A stretch of DNA of 64,000 nt from Streptococcus gordonii (GCF_001553855.1 NZ_LQWV01000012.1:428510-492509), one strand, 5' to 3'. Shown: positions 27,989-37,551, counted from the stretch's first letter. Program-made: numbers and translations. Notes: generated from the letters alone by a model not told the origin.

Positions 27989-29725
27989 ATGAAAGAAATT
28001 TTTATCGGAAACTATGGTTTAGAGCAAGTCGGACAGACTATGACAGCACAAGGCTGGGTGGCCAATATCCGCAATCACGGTAAGCTGGCCTTTATTGAGT
28101 TGAGGGACCGTGAGGGCTTGCTTCAGGTTTTTGTTAGCGGTGAAATTGAAGATTTTGCTAAGTTGGAAGAAATCGGCAAGGAAGATCTTATTGCAGTGAC
28201 TGGACAAGTAGTTCAGCGTGAAGAGCGTTTTGTTAATAAGGCCATTAAGTCTGGTCAGATAGAGCTGAGGGCTGAAAAGATTGAAGTCATTGCTAGTAGC
28301 AAGGCCCTGCCTTTTGAGCTAGATCAGCATGCCCATACAGGGGAAGACCTGCGTCAGAAATACCGCTACCTGGACTTGCGCCGTGAGAAGATGACACATA
28401 ACCTTAAAGTTCGTCATCAGGTCACCTCAACTATTCGAGAATATTTGAATGGTTTGGACTTTTTGGAAGTGGAGACGCCTTATCTGACTAAGTCAACTCC
28501 TGAAGGTGCTAGAGACTTCTTAGTTCCTAGTCGGATCTTTAAAAATCAATTTTACGCCTTGCCACAGAGCCCGCAGATGCTCAAGCAGTTACTGATGGGA
28601 GCTGGCCTTGAGCGCTATTATCAGATTGTTCGATGCTTCCGTGACGAAGACTTGCGAGGCGATCGTCAGCCAGAGTTTACCCAGGTGGATTTGGAGTTGA
28701 GTTTTGCCAGCGAGGAAGAAATCCGAGCTCTGGTTGAAGCTATGCTCAAGGCTGTTGTCAAGAAAACTCATGGTTTAGAGTTGACAGAAGCTTTTCCGAC
28801 TATCAGCTATGAAGAGGCTATGAGTCGTTTCGGCTCTGATAAGCCAGATACACGCTTTGGTTTAGAGCTGAAGAATTTGACGGATTTGTGCCAAGCAAAT
28901 GAATCGCTTCTTATCAAGAAAGCCTTGGATAACCAAGAGGAAGTGATGGGAATCTGTGTGCCAGATGCGGCTAGTGCTTTTAGCAAAAAGCAACTAAGTC
29001 ACTACTATCAGGAAATGAAGGAATTTGGTTGTAGCCGTTTTGCCAGCCTCAAGGTTGAAAATGGCCAGTTAGTTGGGGATTTGGCTAGCACCTTTGAAGC
29101 TGAAAGTCAGGAGTTACTGACACGTTTTGAGGCCAAGGATGGAGATCTCATCCTGCTAGTCATGGCCAAGAAGCGTCGAGCTCAGGAAGCCTTGGGACAT
29201 CTTCGTCTAGAAGTCGCAAAAGCTTTAGACTTGATTGATCCGAGTCTGCTTCATTTCCTCTGGGTTGTAGATTGGCCACTGCTGGAGTGGAATGAAGATC
29301 AAAACCGCTATCAAGCTATGCACCATCCTTTCACACAGGGAATTTTTGAAGATGGACAGGAGCCAGGTCAATTCCGTAGTCATGCTTATGACATCGTCTT
29401 GAACGGCTATGAGATTGGCGGAGGAAGTCTGCGGATTCATGATCGGAAGGCTCAGGAAGCTATGTTTGAGCTTTTAGGTATGAGCCGAGAAGACTATGAA
29501 CGGGACTTTGGTTTCTTCCTGGAAGCCTTGGAATACGGATTCCCGCCACATGGTGGACTAGCATTGGGCTTGGATCGTTTAGTTATGATTTTGACTGGAG
29601 AGCAAAATATCCGTCAGGTCATCGCCTTTCCAAAAAATGGTACTGGCTTTGACCCAATGCTGGAAAGTCCAAGTCTAGTTGACCAAAGACAGGTAAAAGA
29701 ATTGCATTTGGAATTGAAGAAATAG
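27989..29725 (+). CDS. aspS: Aspartyl-tRNA synthetase, probably the non-discriminating Asp/Asn type
   Basis: A 578-residue bacterial-type class IIb synthetase: N-terminal OB anticodon-binding domain (1-about 105), motif 2 FRDEDLRGDRQPEFTQ (about 212-227), a GAD insertion (about 280-420) and motif 3 GLALGLDRLVMIL (about 523-535). It differs clearly at the N-terminus from the usual streptococcal AspRS. His30 in NIRNHGK aligns with His31 of the non-discriminating Pseudomonas aeruginosa enzyme, where the discriminating E. coli enzyme has Leu30; the second known position (residue 80) is Arg, which is closer to the discriminating Lys. With an Asn-type T-box before it and gatCAB after it, it likely makes Asp-tRNA(Asn) for amidation. 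A second aspS is expected elsewhere in the genome. Confidence 0.9.
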   Translation: MKEIFIGNYGLEQVGQTMTAQGWVANIRNHGKLAFIELRDREGLLQVFVSGEIEDFAKLEEIGKEDLIAVTGQVVQREERFVNKAIKSGQIELRAEKIEVIASSKALPFELDQHAHTGEDLRQKYRYLDLRREKMTHNLKVRHQVTSTIREYLNGLDFLEVETPYLTKSTPEGARDFLVPSRIFKNQFYALPQSPQMLKQLLMGAGLERYYQIVRCFRDEDLRGDRQPEFTQVDLELSFASEEEIRALVEAMLKAVVKKTHGLELTEAFPTISYEEAMSRFGSDKPDTRFGLELKNLTDLCQANESLLIKKALDNQEEVMGICVPDAASAFSKKQLSHYYQEMKEFGCSRFASLKVENGQLVGDLASTFEAESQELLTRFEAKDGDLILLVMAKKRRAQEALGHLRLEVAKALDLIDPSLLHFLWVVDWPLLEWNEDQNRYQAMHHPFTQGIFEDGQEPGQFRSHAYDIVLNGYEIGGGSLRIHDRKAQEAMFELLGMSREDYERDFGFFLEALEYGFPPHGGLALGLDRLVMILTGEQNIRQVIAFPKNGTGFDPMLESPSLVDQRQVKELHLELKK

Positions 29726-29743
29726 AGCCAAATATGGTAAAAT
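29714..29743 (+). promoter_or_regulatory. Candidate gatCAB promoter at the end of aspS
   Basis: TTGAAG (29714-29719), 18 bp, TAAAAT (29738-29743) with TGG before the -10. It would let gatCAB be expressed independently of the T-box. Confidence 0.6.
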
Positions 29744-29750
29744 GAAATGA

Positions 29751-29904
29751 TGCGAATTCCTGAAGAATAGCAGGAATAAGCCCAAGAAAAGAGCTAGTGG
29801 ATGCTAAAAAATCGGTGTCCTCTAGCTTATCAAATCAAACGTGAGCTAAGCTCTGGAAATAAAGAACTCATCTCAAATTCTTATTTTCAGTAGCTAAAAC
29901 TCAC
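29751..29904 (+). other. Structured untranslated leader before gatC
   Basis: Three consecutive inverted repeats fill the 202-base gap: ATTCCTG/CAGGAAT (29757-29778), AGCTAG-GGA/TCC-CTAGCT (about 29792-29827), and a long imperfect stem opening with GTGAG (29841) and closing with CTCAC (29900-29904). None has a T-tract, so they are not simple terminators. No T-box core or riboswitch I know is present. Confidence 0.5.
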
Positions 29905-29927
29905 ATATTCTATGAAAGGAATCAGAG

Positions 29928-30230
29928 ATGAAGATTACTCAAGAAGAAGTAAGTCATGTAGCTAAGCTGTCAAAGTTGGCTTTCTCACCAGAAGAAACAG
30001 CTGAGTTTGCAACGACCTTGTCTAAGATTGTCGACATGGTCGAATTGCTCAATGAAGTAGATACAGAGGGTGTGCCTTTCACTTCTAATGTAGCTGCCAA
30101 TATCAACTATATGCGAGAAGATGTGGCTCAGCCAGGCTGGAATCGGGAAGAGCTTTTCCAAAATGTGCCTGAAAAAGAGCGGGGCTACATCAAAGTGCCT
30201 GCCATCCTAGATGACGGAGGAGATGCCTAA
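29928..30230 (+). CDS. gatC: Asp-tRNA(Asn)/Glu-tRNA(Gln) amidotransferase subunit C
   Basis: The 100-residue helper subunit that wraps around GatA and GatB. Standard length and start ([19 protein letters not shown]). ATG follows AAAGGAATC. One-base overlap with gatA gives tight translational coupling. Part of the complex that amidates misacylated Glu-tRNA(Gln) and Asp-tRNA(Asn). Confidence 0.97.
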   Translation: MKITQEEVSHVAKLSKLAFSPEETAEFATTLSKIVDMVELLNEVDTEGVPFTSNVAANINYMREDVAQPGWNREELFQNVPEKERGYIKVPAILDDGGDA

Positions 30231-31696
30231 TGACTTTTAATCACAAGACTATTGAAGAGTTGCATGATTTGCTGGTCAAGAAAGAAATTTCTGCGGTAGA
30301 GTTAACTCAGGCAACTTTGGCGGATATTAAAGAACGTGAAGGAGCTGTAGACAGCTTCATTACTGTTAGCGAAGAGGAAGCTTTGGCTCAGGCTGCGGCT
30401 CTAGATGCCAAGGGTATTGATGCTGACAATCTCATGAGCGGGATTCCGCTGGCAGTTAAGGACAATATCTCAACCAAGGGGATTTTGACGACGGCTGCCT
30501 CTAAAATGCTCTACAACTATAAGCCGATTTTCGATGCGACCAGCGTAGAGAAGCTCTATGGTAAGGATATGATTATCGTTGGGAAGACCAACATGGATGA
30601 GTTTGCCATGGGTGGTTCCAGCGAAAACTCCTACTTTAAGACGACTAAGAATGCTTGGGACAGCAGCAAGGTTCCTGGTGGATCATCTGGTGGTTCAGCG
30701 ACAGCTGTTGCCTCTGGTCAGGTTCGTCTATCACTGGGGTCTGATACGGGTGGTTCTATTCGCCAGCCTGCATCCTTTAACGGTGTAGTCGGCCTCAAGC
30801 CAACCTACGGACGAGTTTCTCGTTTTGGTCTCATTGCTTTTGGATCTTCTTTAGACCAGATTGGGCCTTTCTCTCAAACGGTTAAGGAAAATGCACAGCT
30901 TCTGAATGTTATTTCTGGTAATGATCCTAAGGATTCTACATCATCACAAGAAGCAGTGCCAGACTTTACCAGCAAGATTGGCCAAGACATCAAGGGAATG
31001 AAGATTGCCCTGCCTAAGGAATACATGGGTGAGGGAATTGACAGCAAGGTTAAGGAAACGATTTTAGCAGCTGCGAAGCACTTGGAAAGCTTGGGAGCTA
31101 TCGTTGAAGAAGTTAGCCTGCCTCATAGCAAGTACGGTGTGGCTGTTTACTATATCATTGCTTCCTCTGAAGCCAGCTCTAACCTGCAACGTTTTGACGG
31201 TATTCGCTATGGCTACCGCGCAGAAGGCATTGAAAATCTAGAAGATGTCTATGTCAAATCTCGTAGCGAAGGCTTTGGTGAAGAGGTGAAACGTCGGATC
31301 ATGCTGGGTACTTTCAGCTTGTCATCTGGTTACTACGATGCTTACTTCAAGAAAGCTGGTCAGGTTCGGACCTTGATTATGCAAGATTTTGCTAAGGTAT
31401 TTGAAAAATATGACTTGATCTTAGGTCCAACTGCACCAACTGTTGCATATGATTTGGGTAGTCAAAACCAAGATCCAGTGGCCATGTATTTGGCTGACCT
31501 TTTGACCATTCCAGTCAATCTGGCTGGCCTACCGGGCATTTCAATTCCAGCTGGTTTTGCAGACGGTCTTCCTGTCGGCTTGCAGTTGATTGGTAACCAC
31601 TTTGATGAAGCGACTATCTATCAAGCAGCCGCAGCATTTGAAGCGACGACTGACTACCACAAACAGCAGCCAGTTATCTTTGGAGGTGAAAAATAA
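30230..31696 (+). CDS. gatA: Asp-tRNA(Asn)/Glu-tRNA(Gln) amidotransferase subunit A
   Basis: The glutaminase subunit, releasing ammonia from glutamine. 488 residues of the amidase signature family. Catalytic Ser-cisSer-Lys elements: Lys in LAVKDNIS (about 79), the GGSSGG segment (about 151-156) and the nucleophile Ser in [10 protein letters not shown] (about 178). Overlaps gatC and gatB by one base each. Confidence 0.98.
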   Translation: MTFNHKTIEELHDLLVKKEISAVELTQATLADIKEREGAVDSFITVSEEEALAQAAALDAKGIDADNLMSGIPLAVKDNISTKGILTTAASKMLYNYKPIFDATSVEKLYGKDMIIVGKTNMDEFAMGGSSENSYFKTTKNAWDSSKVPGGSSGGSATAVASGQVRLSLGSDTGGSIRQPASFNGVVGLKPTYGRVSRFGLIAFGSSLDQIGPFSQTVKENAQLLNVISGNDPKDSTSSQEAVPDFTSKIGQDIKGMKIALPKEYMGEGIDSKVKETILAAAKHLESLGAIVEEVSLPHSKYGVAVYYIIASSEASSNLQRFDGIRYGYRAEGIENLEDVYVKSRSEGFGEEVKRRIMLGTFSLSSGYYDAYFKKAGQVRTLIMQDFAKVFEKYDLILGPTAPTVAYDLGSQNQDPVAMYLADLLTIPVNLAGLPGISIPAGFADGLPVGLQLIGNHFDEATIYQAAAAFEATTDYHKQQPVIFGGEK

Positions 31697-33129
31697 TGAA
31701 CTTTGAAACAGTTATCGGACTGGAAGTCCATGTTGAATTGAAGACCAATTCAAAGATTTTCTCACCAGCTCCAGCTCACTTCGGTGAAGATCCTAATGCC
31801 AACACCAATATCATTGACTGGTCCTTCCCAGGTGTTCTACCAGTTATGAACAAGGGGGTCATTGACTATGGTATCAAGGCTGCTCTGGCCTTGAACATGG
31901 ATATTCACCAGAAGATGCACTTTGACCGCAAGAATTACTTCTACCCGGACAATCCAAAAGCCTATCAAATTTCTCAGTTTGATGAGCCGATTGGCTACAA
32001 TGGCTGGATTGAGATTGAGCTAGAAGATGGCACGACCAAGAAAATCCGTATCGAGCGGGCCCACTTGGAAGAAGATGCCGGAAAGAATACCCACGGCAGC
32101 GATGGCTACTCTTATGTGGACCTCAACCGCCAAGGAGTACCACTGATTGAGATTGTGTCTGAAGCGGATATGCGCAGTCCAGAAGAAGCTTATGCCTATC
32201 TGACTGCCCTCAAGGAAATCATCCAGTACACGGGCATTTCTGATGTTAAGATGGAAGAGGGTTCCATGCGGGTCGACGCCAATATTTCTATCCGTCCTTT
32301 CGGTCAGGAAGAATTTGGTACCAAGACTGAGCTGAAAAACCTTAACTCCTTCAACTTTGTCCGTAAGGGTCTAGCATTTGAGGAAAAACGCCAGGCTGAA
32401 ATCCTACGCAGTGGCGGTCAAATCCGTCAGGAAACCCGTCGTTATGACGAAGCAACTGGCGAAACCCTACTCATGCGGGTCAAGGAAGGTTCAGCGGACT
32501 ACCGTTACTTCCCAGAGCCTGATCTGCCTATCTTTGAGATTGAGGATGCTTGGATTGAGCAAGTGCGCAGCAGTCTGCCAGCCTTTCCAAAAGATCGCCG
32601 GGCTAAGTATGTGGGAGACTACGGTCTGTCTGACTACGATGCTAAGCAGTTGACAGCGACTAAGGCTGTGTCAGACTTCTTTGAAGCAGCTGTTGCGGCA
32701 GGCGGTGACGCCAAGGCTATCTCTAACTGGCTCCAAGGAGATGTGGCTCAATACCTCAATGCCGAAGGAAAGACCATCTCTGAAATTGAGCTGACGCCTG
32801 AGAACCTGACTGAAATGATTGCTCTGATTTCTGACGGAACGATTTCCTCTAAGATTGCTAAGAAGGTCTTTGTCCATCTAGCTAAAAATGGTGGCTCTGC
32901 CAAGGAATATGTGCAAAAAGCTGGTCTGATTCAAATCTCAGACCCTGCCCAGCTTCTGCCAATCATCCAAGAAGTATTTGCTAACAACGAAAAAGCCATC
33001 AATGACTATAAGGGCGGTAATAAGAATGCAGCCAAGTCCTTGATCGGTCAGCTCATGAAAGCAACCAAGGGCCAAGCCAACCCGCAAGTAGCACAAAAAC
33101 TGCTCAATGAAGAGTTGGAAAAACTATAG
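31696..33129 (+). CDS. gatB: Asp-tRNA(Asn)/Glu-tRNA(Gln) amidotransferase subunit B
   Basis: The kinase/transamidase subunit that activates the misacylated amino acid and adds ammonia. 477 residues with the family start [16 protein letters not shown], the cradle signature [16 protein letters not shown] (about 181-196) and the C-terminal YqeY-like tail that reads the tRNA (about 330-477). Last gene of gatCAB; a terminator follows. Confidence 0.98.
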   Translation: MNFETVIGLEVHVELKTNSKIFSPAPAHFGEDPNANTNIIDWSFPGVLPVMNKGVIDYGIKAALALNMDIHQKMHFDRKNYFYPDNPKAYQISQFDEPIGYNGWIEIELEDGTTKKIRIERAHLEEDAGKNTHGSDGYSYVDLNRQGVPLIEIVSEADMRSPEEAYAYLTALKEIIQYTGISDVKMEEGSMRVDANISIRPFGQEEFGTKTELKNLNSFNFVRKGLAFEEKRQAEILRSGGQIRQETRRYDEATGETLLMRVKEGSADYRYFPEPDLPIFEIEDAWIEQVRSSLPAFPKDRRAKYVGDYGLSDYDAKQLTATKAVSDFFEAAVAAGGDAKAISNWLQGDVAQYLNAEGKTISEIELTPENLTEMIALISDGTISSKIAKKVFVHLAKNGGSAKEYVQKAGLIQISDPAQLLPIIQEVFANNEKAINDYKGGNKNAAKSLIGQLMKATKGQANPQVAQKLLNEELEKL

Positions 33130-33140
33130 AAATAAGTAGA

Positions 33141-33166
33141 AAACCAGTCGTGAGGCTGGTTTTTTG
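33141..33166 (+). terminator. gatCAB terminator
   Basis: AACCAGTC/GGCTGGTT stem with a GTGA loop and T6. Confidence 0.88.
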
Positions 33167-33221
33167 CTTTTTCTTGAAATATCAGATATGATAGAATAGA
33201 TAAAAATTAAAGGAGTTAGTT

Positions 33222-33515
33222 ATGTCGGAAATTACAATTACGCGTGATACGGGTATGGTTGGTGTTGCTCAAAAAGTAGCGGTATATCTTAATGGTGAAC
33301 TTGTAGATAAACTTTCAAATAATGAAAGCAAAACTCTGTCATTTGAGGGAGACAGTATTGAGCTACAGGTTGGACAAAGTTTTATGAAGTCTCATAAAAT
33401 TCAAGTAAAAAATGGCCAAAAGGTACTTGTTAAAGCTTCTGGAATTCGTGTTATGCTAGGAATTCTTGGGACTATCTTAGGCTTACCTTATTTACTTCTT
33501 GAAATAGAGGGTTAA
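33222..33515 (+). CDS. Small beta-rich protein with a hydrophobic C-terminus, unknown function
   Basis: 97 residues: a beta-strand-rich N-terminal part (about 1-72, with KVAVYLNGELVDKLSNNES, reminiscent of small surface or PEGA-like beta domains) and a C-terminal hydrophobic helix (IRVMLGILGTILGLPYLLLEI). There is no signal peptide, so it may be tail-anchored. AAAGGAG precedes the ATG. It stands alone between two terminators. I do not recognise a named family. Confidence 0.7.
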   Translation: MSEITITRDTGMVGVAQKVAVYLNGELVDKLSNNESKTLSFEGDSIELQVGQSFMKSHKIQVKNGQKVLVKASGIRVMLGILGTILGLPYLLLEIEG

Positions 33516-33566
33516 TATTCCCAAATTGCAGCAGGAGCGGTATTTAAGATTTTCTAAACTATAGAA

Positions 33567-33593
33567 AAATCAGTCAAAAGTGACTGATTTTTT
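33567..33593 (+). terminator. Terminator after the small beta-rich protein gene
   Basis: Perfect 10-bp stem AAATCAGTCA/TGACTGATTT with AAAG loop and T-run. Confidence 0.9.
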
Positions 33594-33685
33594 GTCTCTT
33601 CTATGGTTATAACAAATAAAGTGATATGATTAGAAGTATCAAATTTTTAAAATTAAAACTTTTTTTCTGAGATTGTGTTAATCAT

Positions 33686-33714
33686 TTGACAAGAAAAATG
33701 AAAAGGCTTACAAT
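33686..33714 (+). promoter_or_regulatory. bdhA promoter
   Basis: Consensus TTGACA (33686-33691), 17 bp, TACAAT (33709-33714). Confidence 0.82.
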
Positions 33715-33746
33715 TTAGCTAATAATTTATAAAGCGAGGTATGTTT

Positions 33747-34793
33747 ATGGCAAAAATGAAAGCTGCTCGTTGGTATGGCGCTAAAGATGTTCGCATTGAA
33801 GAGGTGGATGTACCGGAAGTCAAACCTCATCAGGTCAAGATTGCGGTCAAGTTTACAGGAATCTGTGGTACTGACTTGCATGAATACTTGGATGGACCAA
33901 TTTTTATTCCGACAGAAACAGAGCATGTCTACTCTGGACAGAAAGCGCCTGTAACCTTGGGACATGAGTTTGCTGGGGAAATTGTTGAGGTTGGAAGTGA
34001 TGTAACACGGGTCAAAGTTGGCGATCGGGTAACAGTTGAGCCTATTTTAGCTAAGCATAATCTTGTCGGTGATTATAATTTGGACCCTAATCTAAACTTT
34101 GTCGGTTTGGCGGCTGATGGTGGTTTTGCCAAATATTGTGTTTTGGATGGAGACATTGTTCACAAAGTTCCAGACAGTCTTAGCTATGAGCAGGCAGCCT
34201 TGACAGAGCCTGCTGCTGTGGCAGTTTATGCAGTTCGTCAGTCAGCTCTTAAGACGGGCGATACAGCGGTTGTATTTGGTTTGGGACCAATCGGACTCTT
34301 GATTGTAGAGGCTTTGCGGGCGGCCGGTGCCTCTAAGATTTATGGTGTCGAGTTATCTCCAGAGCGCCAAGCAAAAGCAGAGGAGCTTGGGGCCATCATT
34401 GTGCGACCAGAAGAAGGCGAAGACGTGGTAGCTGCTATCCAGCGTTTAACGGGTGGTGGAGCAGATGTGTCTTATGAAGTAACTGGGGTGCCAGTTGTGC
34501 TGGGACAAGCTTTGGCTTCTGTCCACAAGGCTGGAGAATGTATGGTTGTTTCTATTTGGGAGCGAGAAGCCAGCATTAATCCAAATGAATTTGCCATTCA
34601 AGAAAAATCACTCAAGGGTATCATCGCCTATCGGCATATTTTCCCTAAAGTGCTGGAACTGATGGAGCAGGGTTATTTCTCGGCTGACAAGCTTGTGACC
34701 AAGAAGATTAAGCTGGAGGATATTGTGCAAGAAGGCTTTATTGAGCTGACTCAGGACAAGGCGCAGATCAAGATTTTGGTGTCTCCTGAATAA
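33747..34793 (+). CDS. bdhA: (R,R)-2,3-butanediol dehydrogenase, zinc type
   Basis: A medium-chain zinc alcohol dehydrogenase reducing acetoin to 2,3-butanediol (reversible, NAD(H)). 348 residues, closely resembling Bacillus BdhA: GICGTDLHEYLDGPIFIP (Cys zinc ligand), GHEFAGEIVEVG (His-Glu ligands), GLGPIGLLIVEAL as the NAD-binding loop, and a C-terminal FSADKLVTKKI. I prefer ATG 33747 because the GAGG ribosome site ends 7 bases before it; ATG 33741 would leave only one base. Own consensus promoter; a redox regulator site could not be established. Confidence 0.93.
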   Translation: MAKMKAARWYGAKDVRIEEVDVPEVKPHQVKIAVKFTGICGTDLHEYLDGPIFIPTETEHVYSGQKAPVTLGHEFAGEIVEVGSDVTRVKVGDRVTVEPILAKHNLVGDYNLDPNLNFVGLAADGGFAKYCVLDGDIVHKVPDSLSYEQAALTEPAAVAVYAVRQSALKTGDTAVVFGLGPIGLLIVEALRAAGASKIYGVELSPERQAKAEELGAIIVRPEEGEDVVAAIQRLTGGGADVSYEVTGVPVVLGQALASVHKAGECMVVSIWEREASINPNEFAIQEKSLKGIIAYRHIFPKVLELMEQGYFSADKLVTKKIKLEDIVQEGFIELTQDKAQIKILVSPE

Positions 34794-34814
34794 AATTTTG
34801 CTTAACTATGATAT

Positions 34815-34864
34815 GAAAATCAGTCAAAATTGGCTGATTTTTCTTTACGGTTTTATGCTATAAT
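34815..34864 (+). terminator. bdhA terminator overlapping the next promoter
   Basis: AAAATCAGTCA/TGGCTGATTTTT hairpin (34815-34843) is followed directly by an extended -10, TGC-TATAAT (34856-34864), which probably drives the DMT gene. Confidence 0.75.
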
Positions 34865-34892
34865 AAACGAAGTAATAGGAGAGAGATTTAGG

Positions 34893-35804
34893 ATGTCTAA
34901 GACAGTAAGAGGGACCATTTATACACTAGTGGCTGGGACAGCTTGGGGTCTGTCTGGAACGAGTGGCCAATATTTAATGGTGCATGGCTTTTCGGCTCTA
35001 AGTTTGACCAATTTTCGCTTATTAGTTGCGGGTCTGGCTCTGATGGGGATGGCTTATTTTACTGACCCCAAGTCATTTGGTCAGATTTGGAAGGACAAGC
35101 AATCACTTGTCATGATCTTCGTTTTTGCCTTGTTTGGTCTTTTTCTTAATCAATACGCCTATTTGGAGGCTATTCATGAAACAAATGCAGGAACAGCAAC
35201 TGTACTACAGTATTTATGCCCTGTGGGAATTTTAGCCTACACCTGTATCAAAGACAAGGTCGCCCCAACAGTTTCCGAAGTATGCTCCATGTTTTTAGCG
35301 ATTGGGGGGACTTTCTTGATTGCCACTCATGGTCAGCTCAATCAGCTTTCTATGACACCAAAAGGATTACTTATTGGTCTCTTTTCGGCCTTTACTTATT
35401 CGCTCTATATCCTTTTGCCTATTGATTTGATTAAAAAATGGGGCAGTATGTTGGTCATTGGAATTGGCATGACTATGGCGGGGATTTTGTTATTTCCTTT
35501 TAGCGGCCTCATTCAGCATCAATGGCAGTTTCGCCTGGATATTCTCTTTGCCCTGCTCGGTATTATCGTGATTGGAACGATTTTTGCCTACACCGTCTTC
35601 TTGAAAGGGACGAGTTTGGTAGGGCCGGTAAAATCAAGTTTACTGGCTTCAATTGAGCCGATTTCTGCTGTTTTCTTTGCCTTTCTAATTATGCATGAAC
35701 ATTTTTATGTCTTGGATTTTCTGGGAATGGCTATGATTTTAGCTGCTGTTATGTTAATTTCCCTAAAAGATTTATTCATTCAAAGAAAAAAAGGAATCTT
35801 ATAA
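34893..35804 (+). CDS. EamA/DMT-family transporter
   Basis: A 303-residue inner-membrane protein with about ten helices in two EamA repeats (about 8-140 and 152-292); each repeat ends with the typical AxEPxxAxxF-like pattern, seen as SIEPISAVFFAFL in the second. The family exports amino acids or metabolites, with no substrate readable here. I start at ATG 34893 after TAGGAGAGAG; the in-frame extension upstream overlaps the terminator/promoter and is not real. Confidence 0.88.
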   Translation: MSKTVRGTIYTLVAGTAWGLSGTSGQYLMVHGFSALSLTNFRLLVAGLALMGMAYFTDPKSFGQIWKDKQSLVMIFVFALFGLFLNQYAYLEAIHETNAGTATVLQYLCPVGILAYTCIKDKVAPTVSEVCSMFLAIGGTFLIATHGQLNQLSMTPKGLLIGLFSAFTYSLYILLPIDLIKKWGSMLVIGIGMTMAGILLFPFSGLIQHQWQFRLDILFALLGIIVIGTIFAYTVFLKGTSLVGPVKSSLLASIEPISAVFFAFLIMHEHFYVLDFLGMAMILAAVMLISLKDLFIQRKKGIL

Positions 35805-35811
35805 AGATACA

Positions 35812-35844
35812 AAAAAAGACGGAGACAGTTGCCTCGGTCTTTTA
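35812..35844. terminator. Bidirectional terminator between DMT and VTT genes
   Basis: AAAAGAC...GTCTTTT stem with GGAG/CTC extension between two convergent genes; A-run on the left and T-run on the right. Confidence 0.75.
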
Positions 35845-35864
35845 GTTTGCTGATTTTGCTTTGT

Positions 35865-36491
35865 TTATTTGGGGACCATTTGCCAGAAGAGATCAATAAT
35901 ATAAGTCAAGCCATAAGTGTAAACAACTAGTGTAAAGGGTTTGCACAGAATGATAATAATCATATAGCGCTTGAAAGTCATCTTGGTCAGAGCAGCCAGC
36001 ATACAAAGAAAATCTGCGGGGCTGATTGGCCAAATCATCATAAAGATGAAAAAACGATCAAAACGATTGCCTTCATCAAGCCAGCCAATGTATTTGTCGT
36101 AAGTTCGCTTGCTGACAACGGATTGAACAAAGGCTGGGCCATAGATTCGAACCAGGTAGAAGATGATAGCGCAACCAATGACGATTCCGATGTAGTTATA
36201 GATCGTTCCTACGATATGCCCATAGATAAAGACACCGGCAACTGAGGTTAAAGCTCCAGGAATAATTGGGACCACAGTTTGCAGAATTTGTAAAAAAATA
36301 AAGAGTGGGGGTCCCCATATGCCTGCTTGTTGGATGAAAGCAGAGAGTGTTTCTTTTGATTGTAAAACTCCAGCCTGATAAGCCCAGATACAAAAGGCGA
36401 TAGTCCCAACAGCTCCAATAATAGAAGACCAATTAATAACTTTTTGTAAAAAAGGGGACACAGCCTGTAATTGTCGATTTCTCTCTGACAT
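35865..36491 (-). CDS. VTT-domain membrane protein (TVP38/TMEM64/DedA-like)
   Basis: A 208-residue protein with about five hydrophobic segments and the VTT (SNARE-associated) core: an early FLQILQTVVPIIPGALTSVAG segment (about 83-103), the IGCAIIFYLVRIYG helix and WPISPADFLCMLAALTKM (about 155-172). Members are thought to scramble or flip lipids. ATG 36491 is chosen since GGAGGAG precedes it; a TTG 12 bases upstream in frame overlaps that site. Antisense to its neighbours, with its own promoter. Confidence 0.9.
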   Translation of the reverse strand: MSERNRQLQAVSPFLQKVINWSSIIGAVGTIAFCIWAYQAGVLQSKETLSAFIQQAGIWGPPLFIFLQILQTVVPIIPGALTSVAGVFIYGHIVGTIYNYIGIVIGCAIIFYLVRIYGPAFVQSVVSKRTYDKYIGWLDEGNRFDRFFIFMMIWPISPADFLCMLAALTKMTFKRYMIIIILCKPFTLVVYTYGLTYIIDLFWQMVPK

Positions 36492-36520
36492 ACTCTCCTC
36501 CAATGAAATAAACTAATTCT

Positions 36521-36548
36521 ACTATAGCATGTTTTACGTTTTTTGTAA
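36521..36548 (-). promoter_or_regulatory. Promoter of the VTT gene
   Basis: On the minus strand: TTACAA (36548-36543), 16 bp, TGC-TATAGT (-10 at 36526-36521). Confidence 0.65.
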
Positions 36549-36685
36549 GCTTTGGGCTGTGAGCGCCCAAAATTCTAAAAGATGATAAAATTATATAAGC
36601 AATTGACAATAATCTATAATTGTGCAAAAATTGGAAAGATTACATATATCTAGATTAAAATTTCAGTGTGTCAGGAGGGGCTCTA

Positions 36686-37375
36686 GTGGAAGAATATTTA
36701 AACTTATATCATCAAAAATTGTGGGAGATTGCTTTCGGTCATGTTGAGAAAGTATTTGGCGTTTTTTTCGTCATTTTGTTAGTTCTATCAATTCTTCCTA
36801 TTTATATTTTTTTTAACTCCTTAGTCAGAAGAAAAAAACTCATTTTAGTTCTTATCTGTATTCCATTTTTAATGTTCATTCTTTGTATAGCTGCCGAGTA
36901 TGCCTACAGTTATGATAAAATTATGAATCCAGATTCACCATACAACGATTCTTTGATGGTCGCTTCACTAAGGCATGAAACTGTTCTACCGATATTGGAG
37001 CATGTAGATGAAATCCCCTTAGATAGTGTCGATGGGAAGCTAAAGAGAGATGATATTTTAGTATTTGCTCTATCTAATCCTACCTATTATGACGCTCTGT
37101 TTGCAGATATCGCAAACTCTTTAGCTGGTGAGCAGACGATAGGAAAAGCATTTCTAGTTGCTTTAGTAGGCTATGAAGAGAAAAATGGTGAATGGCAATC
37201 TGTTGACATTCGCATTGCCCCGGGTGATGAGGAGAAGGATTTTCAGAAATTTTCTAAGGTGCTTCACATTAAAAAAGATGAAACAGAGGGTGCTACTGGT
37301 ATTATTTATAAACTTCAAAGCTTTTATGAATTAAAGTTACGAAAAGAAAAAGATGGATACTGGTCTGGCTTATGA
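36686..37375 (+). CDS. Membrane protein of unknown function
   Basis: 229 residues starting at GTG 36686, placed by AGGAGGGG six bases upstream. Two adjacent membrane helices (about 20-42 and 51-72) are followed by a soluble domain of about 155 residues with no motif I recognise; the C-terminal part is rich in charged residues. Lower GC than its neighbours and no family resemblance suggest a lineage-specific or acquired gene. Own terminator at 37404-37432. Confidence 0.65.
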   Translation: MEEYLNLYHQKLWEIAFGHVEKVFGVFFVILLVLSILPIYIFFNSLVRRKKLILVLICIPFLMFILCIAAEYAYSYDKIMNPDSPYNDSLMVASLRHETVLPILEHVDEIPLDSVDGKLKRDDILVFALSNPTYYDALFADIANSLAGEQTIGKAFLVALVGYEEKNGEWQSVDIRIAPGDEEKDFQKFSKVLHIKKDETEGATGIIYKLQSFYELKLRKEKDGYWSGL

Positions 37376-37403
37376 GTATGATTTTTAGTCCCATTTTAAA
37401 ATG

Positions 37404-37432
37404 AAGCTTCCACTTTTAGGAAGCTATTTTTA
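37404..37432 (+). terminator. Terminator after the membrane protein gene
   Basis: AGCTTCC/GGAAGCT stem, ACTTTTA loop, then ATTTTTATTT. Confidence 0.8.
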
Positions 37433-37494
37433 TTTGCTTGGAAAATAGAAAAGTGAACATTACCTAGCCACTCTAGAAGAAAGAGGACCATGAG

Positions 37495-37523
37495 TGCCAA
37501 AAAGCCCATTTTATGCTATAATA
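37495..37523 (+). promoter_or_regulatory. Promoter of the yqeG-tmcAL cluster
   Basis: TGCCAA (37495-37500), 17 bp, TATAAT (37518-37523) with extended TGC. Confidence 0.7.
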
Positions 37524-37551
37524 ATGAGAATACGAATTTTTGGAGAGAGAT

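Noticed and set aside
33545..33590. CiaR-controlled small RNA (TTTAAG direct repeat)
   Set aside because: Only one TTTAAG is present; the second half-site reads CTAAAC.
33672..33692. Rex operator upstream of bdhA (TTGTG...GACAA)
   Set aside because: The arms are two bases too far apart and the right arm deviates from CACAA.
37531..37538. Late-competence cin-box (TACGAAT) before yqeG
   Set aside because: The eighth base is wrong, the usual T-tract is lacking, and a good housekeeping promoter lies just upstream.
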